From Clostridiaceae bacterium (lineage in GTDB: Bacteria > Bacillota > Clostridia > DSM-8532): DNA of 6,904 bases. Location: NCBI GenBank assembly GCA_012727625.1, contig JAAYGP010000265.1, forward strand, positions 1 to 6,904, written 5' to 3'. How positions within the stretch are numbered: the first letter of the stretch is position 1; every line of letters starts with the position of its first letter. Of this stretch, positions 5,964 to 6,904 are shown one piece after another. Below the pieces are notes generated by a model that saw nothing but the letters and a program-made list of their open reading frames with translations, made no database searches and was not told the DNA's origin. The translations under genes and the position numbers were made by a program.

Positions 5964-6692
5964 CTATTTATACCCTCCAAGGAGCGTGTTTTTTTGTATT
6001 TTGATAAGATTATTAATACCTGCTTCCGCAAGATCCAGCATTGAAGAAAGTTCCTTACGGGAAAAAGGCGCTAATTCGCCTGAAGCCTGAACCTCTATAA
6101 GCTTACCGTTGTCTGTCATAACAACATTCATATCTACAGTAGCATTGGAATCTTCCTCATAGCATAAGTCAAGCATTTCCTGGCCGTTAACAAGCCCGAC
6201 GCTGACAGCTGCGACAAAATCAGTTATGGGAATACCTGTAATAATTTTCTTGTCGACAAGATAGCTGCAGGCGTCCATTAAAGCAATGAAACTGCCTGTA
6301 ATTGCTGCGGTTCTGGTGCTACCGTCTGCCTGGATTACATCACAATCTATTATTATAGTACGTTCACCCAGCTGCCTGAAGTCAACAACGGATCTTAGCG
6401 ACCTGCCTATTAACCGTTGAATTTCATTGGATCTGCCGCTTTTTTTCAGTTTGCTTATATCCCTGACATTACGGGTTTGTGTTGAACGGGGAAGCATACT
6501 GTATTCCGAGGTAACCCATCCTTCGCCTGTTCCCTTTTTAAAAGGCGGAACCTTATCATCAACGGATGCAGTACATATTACACGGGTGTTTCCAAATTCA
6601 ATAAGTACAGAGCCTTCCGCGTGATGAATATAGTTGCGTATTATATTAACTTTTCTCAGCTCGTTATTTTTTCTTCCATCCAAACGTGGCAT
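5964..6692 (-). CDS. rph: Ribonuclease PH (tRNA 3'-end processing phosphorolytic exoribonuclease)
   Basis: RNase PH trims the 3' trailer of tRNA precursors by phosphorolysis, releasing nucleoside diphosphates. The 242 residues agree with the family's usual length of about 240-250. Landmarks are RLDGRKNNELR at 3-13, the GEGWVTSEYSMLPRSTQTR region at 56-74 that contributes to tRNA binding, RSNEIQRLIGRSLR at 87-100, the phosphate-binding DGSTRTAAITG at 123-133, and the acidic catalytic region LDLCYEEDSNATVDMN containing D175, D181 and D187. The segment VQASGE at 201-206 stands where many relatives have VQGTAE or VQGTGE. The C-terminal helix ends in a short GGYK tail. The ATG at 6692 is preceded by AAAGGA 11 bases upstream, and an in-frame TAA at 6714-6716 leaves no longer start. 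It is the first gene of the cluster, after a 212-base non-coding stretch. Two consecutive stops, TAG then TAA, end the gene. Confidence 0.97.
   Translation of the reverse strand: MPRLDGRKNNELRKVNIIRNYIHHAEGSVLIEFGNTRVICTASVDDKVPPFKKGTGEGWVTSEYSMLPRSTQTRNVRDISKLKKSGRSNEIQRLIGRSLRSVVDFRQLGERTIIIDCDVIQADGSTRTAAITGSFIALMDACSYLVDKKIITGIPITDFVAAVSVGLVNGQEMLDLCYEEDSNATVDMNVVMTDNGKLIEVQASGELAPFSRKELSSMLDLAEAGINNLIKIQKNTLLGGYK
5973..5978 (-). promoter_or_regulatory. Shine-Dalgarno-like GGAGGG in the rph 3' end
   Basis: GGAGGG on the minus strand overlaps the penultimate rph codons and lies 21 bases before the rdgB ATG. Between them are the tandem rph stops and a run of eight A residues (5955-5962). 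It is too far for normal initiation but is the only good match near rdgB, so it could hold terminating ribosomes for reinitiation. This is inference; the Gly-Gly codons alone would also give this sequence. Confidence 0.3.
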
Positions 6693-6719
6693 AATAATAA
6701 ATTTCCTTTCATTTTACTT

Positions 6720-6754
6720 TGCCCGGATTGCTTTGCTATACGAACCCGCAGGCA
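6720..6754 (-). promoter_or_regulatory. GC-rich hairpin in the rph 5' leader
   Basis: On the minus strand TGCC (6751-6754) pairs with GGCA (6720-6723) and CGGGTT with AATCCG, giving ten base pairs with a two-base bulge and a 13-base loop. It sits 10 bases before the rph ribosome-binding site and is the only GC-rich part of the spacer. One pair is G-U in the minus-strand RNA and would be an A-C mismatch in plus-strand RNA, so the structure suits the rph transcript. There is no T run after it on that strand, so it is not a simple terminator. It may be a leader element or an mRNA-stabilising or processing structure; no known riboswitch was recognised. Confidence 0.4.
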
Positions 6755-6793
6755 TTTGTTTTAAGCTCTAATCTTTTTTCTTTATCTTATCCT

Positions 6794-6823
6794 AAGTTAA
6801 AAAGCATATATTTATGCTAACTT
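6794..6823 (-). terminator. AT-rich hairpin, possible weak terminator or attenuator ahead of rph
   Basis: On the minus strand AAGTTA-GCATA, a four-base AATA loop, TATGC, four T residues and TAACTT form a stem of five plus six pairs interrupted by a four-base bulge. The inner part AGCATA/TATGCT followed directly by T residues resembles a weak intrinsic terminator. It could end the gene lying beyond the right edge of the window, or act as an attenuator if the rph promoter is the one at 6875-6902. Only two pairs of the inner stem are G-C, so termination efficiency would be low. Confidence 0.25.
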
Positions 6824-6859
6824 TTTATAATTGTACGGGCAGGTTCATTTATACCCTAT

Positions 6860-6876
6860 ATAATATCATATATTAT
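6860..6876. repeat. AT-rich inverted repeat beside the putative promoter
   Basis: Seven-base arms ATAATAT and ATATTAT are separated by ATG (minus-strand reading), a perfect dyad. The same region also reads as two tandem 10-base units, TATGATAATA and TATGATATTA, nine of ten identical (6861-6880). It overlaps the candidate -10 box and the expected transcription start, where an operator would lie. The AT-only composition makes chance dyads likely. Confidence 0.25.
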
Positions 6877-6902
6877 CATAATACATTACATAAAAAAATC
6901 AA
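6875..6902 (-). promoter_or_regulatory. Candidate vegetative promoter for the rph gene cluster
   Basis: On the minus strand TTGATT (6897-6902) and TATGAT (6875-6880) are separated by 16 bases, four of six and five of six matches to TTGACA and TATAAT. Initiation near 6868 would give a leader of about 175 bases containing both hairpins. The AT-rich context gives many -10-like boxes, and transcription may instead enter from a gene beyond the right edge. Confidence 0.35.
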
Positions 6903-6904
6903 AA

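Noticed and set aside
5542..6090. Open plus-strand frame of 182 codons across the rdgB-rph junction
   Set aside because: It is antisense to two clearly conserved genes, has low-complexity Ser/Pro/Phe-rich content, and no ribosome-binding site was recognised. It is a shadow of minus-strand codon use.
6660..6713. Short minus-strand ORF of 18 codons (ATG at 6713) overlapping the rph start, a possible upstream regulatory peptide
   Set aside because: No ribosome-binding site precedes it, and the AAAGGA it contains is better explained as the rph site.
6720..6754. tRNA-like T-arm (GGGTTCG followed by ATCC) in the rph leader
   Set aside because: The loop would be 13 bases, and no D-arm, anticodon arm or acceptor stem can be drawn around it.
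6786..6817. Possible sporulation sigma F/G promoter (GCATA with GGATAAGAT)
   Set aside because: The spacing is 20 bases, too long, and the -10-like box departs from the consensus at key positions.

Overview
The window looks like an ordinary stretch of chromosome from a low-to-mid GC, Gram-positive anaerobe of the class Clostridia. The evidence is AT-rich spacers, Shine-Dalgarno sequences of the AGGAGG/AGGTGA type, a NifS-type cysteine desulfurase beside a ThiI without a rhodanese domain (as in Firmicutes), and a VanW/G5 surface protein. The genus cannot be fixed from the sequence; a relative of the Acetivibrio/Ruminiclostridium group would fit.

All seven genes lie on the minus strand and read from right to left. 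After a 212-base leader and promoter region (6693-6904) they are: RNase PH (rph), the XTP/dITP house-cleaning pyrophosphatase (rdgB), a small YfcE/MJ0936-type metallophosphoesterase, a cysteine desulfurase (nifS), the tRNA 4-thiouridine synthase (thiI), a membrane-anchored VanW/G5 protein, and a DUF2225 protein with paired CxxC motifs and a helical C-terminal half. Spacers range from 12 to 117 bases, and no convincing internal terminator is visible, so the genes may form one operon or several overlapping units.

Three groups stand out. rph, rdgB and the phosphoesterase are an RNA-processing and nucleotide-sanitation set often found together in bacteria. nifS and thiI form a functional pair: the desulfurase supplies persulfide sulfur and ThiI places it on tRNA uridine 8, and possibly in the thiazole pathway. 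The VanW/G5 and DUF2225 genes are the functionally unclear part: one is predicted to sit outside the cell, the other is probably a cytosolic metal-binding protein.

Two starts can be corrected from ribosome-binding-site placement: thiI begins at 3541 rather than 3559, and vanW at 2266 rather than 2272. nifS uses a TTG start that is fixed by an ideal Shine-Dalgarno sequence and an upstream in-frame stop. The remaining signals are modest: two hairpins and an AT-rich dyad ahead of rph, a 117-base nifS-thiI gap with unused translation signals and tiny ORFs, an imperfect 17-base repeat copying the end of thiI, and an rph-rdgB junction without a normal ribosome-binding site. I see no mobile element, CRISPR array, rRNA or tRNA gene, and no clear new system.
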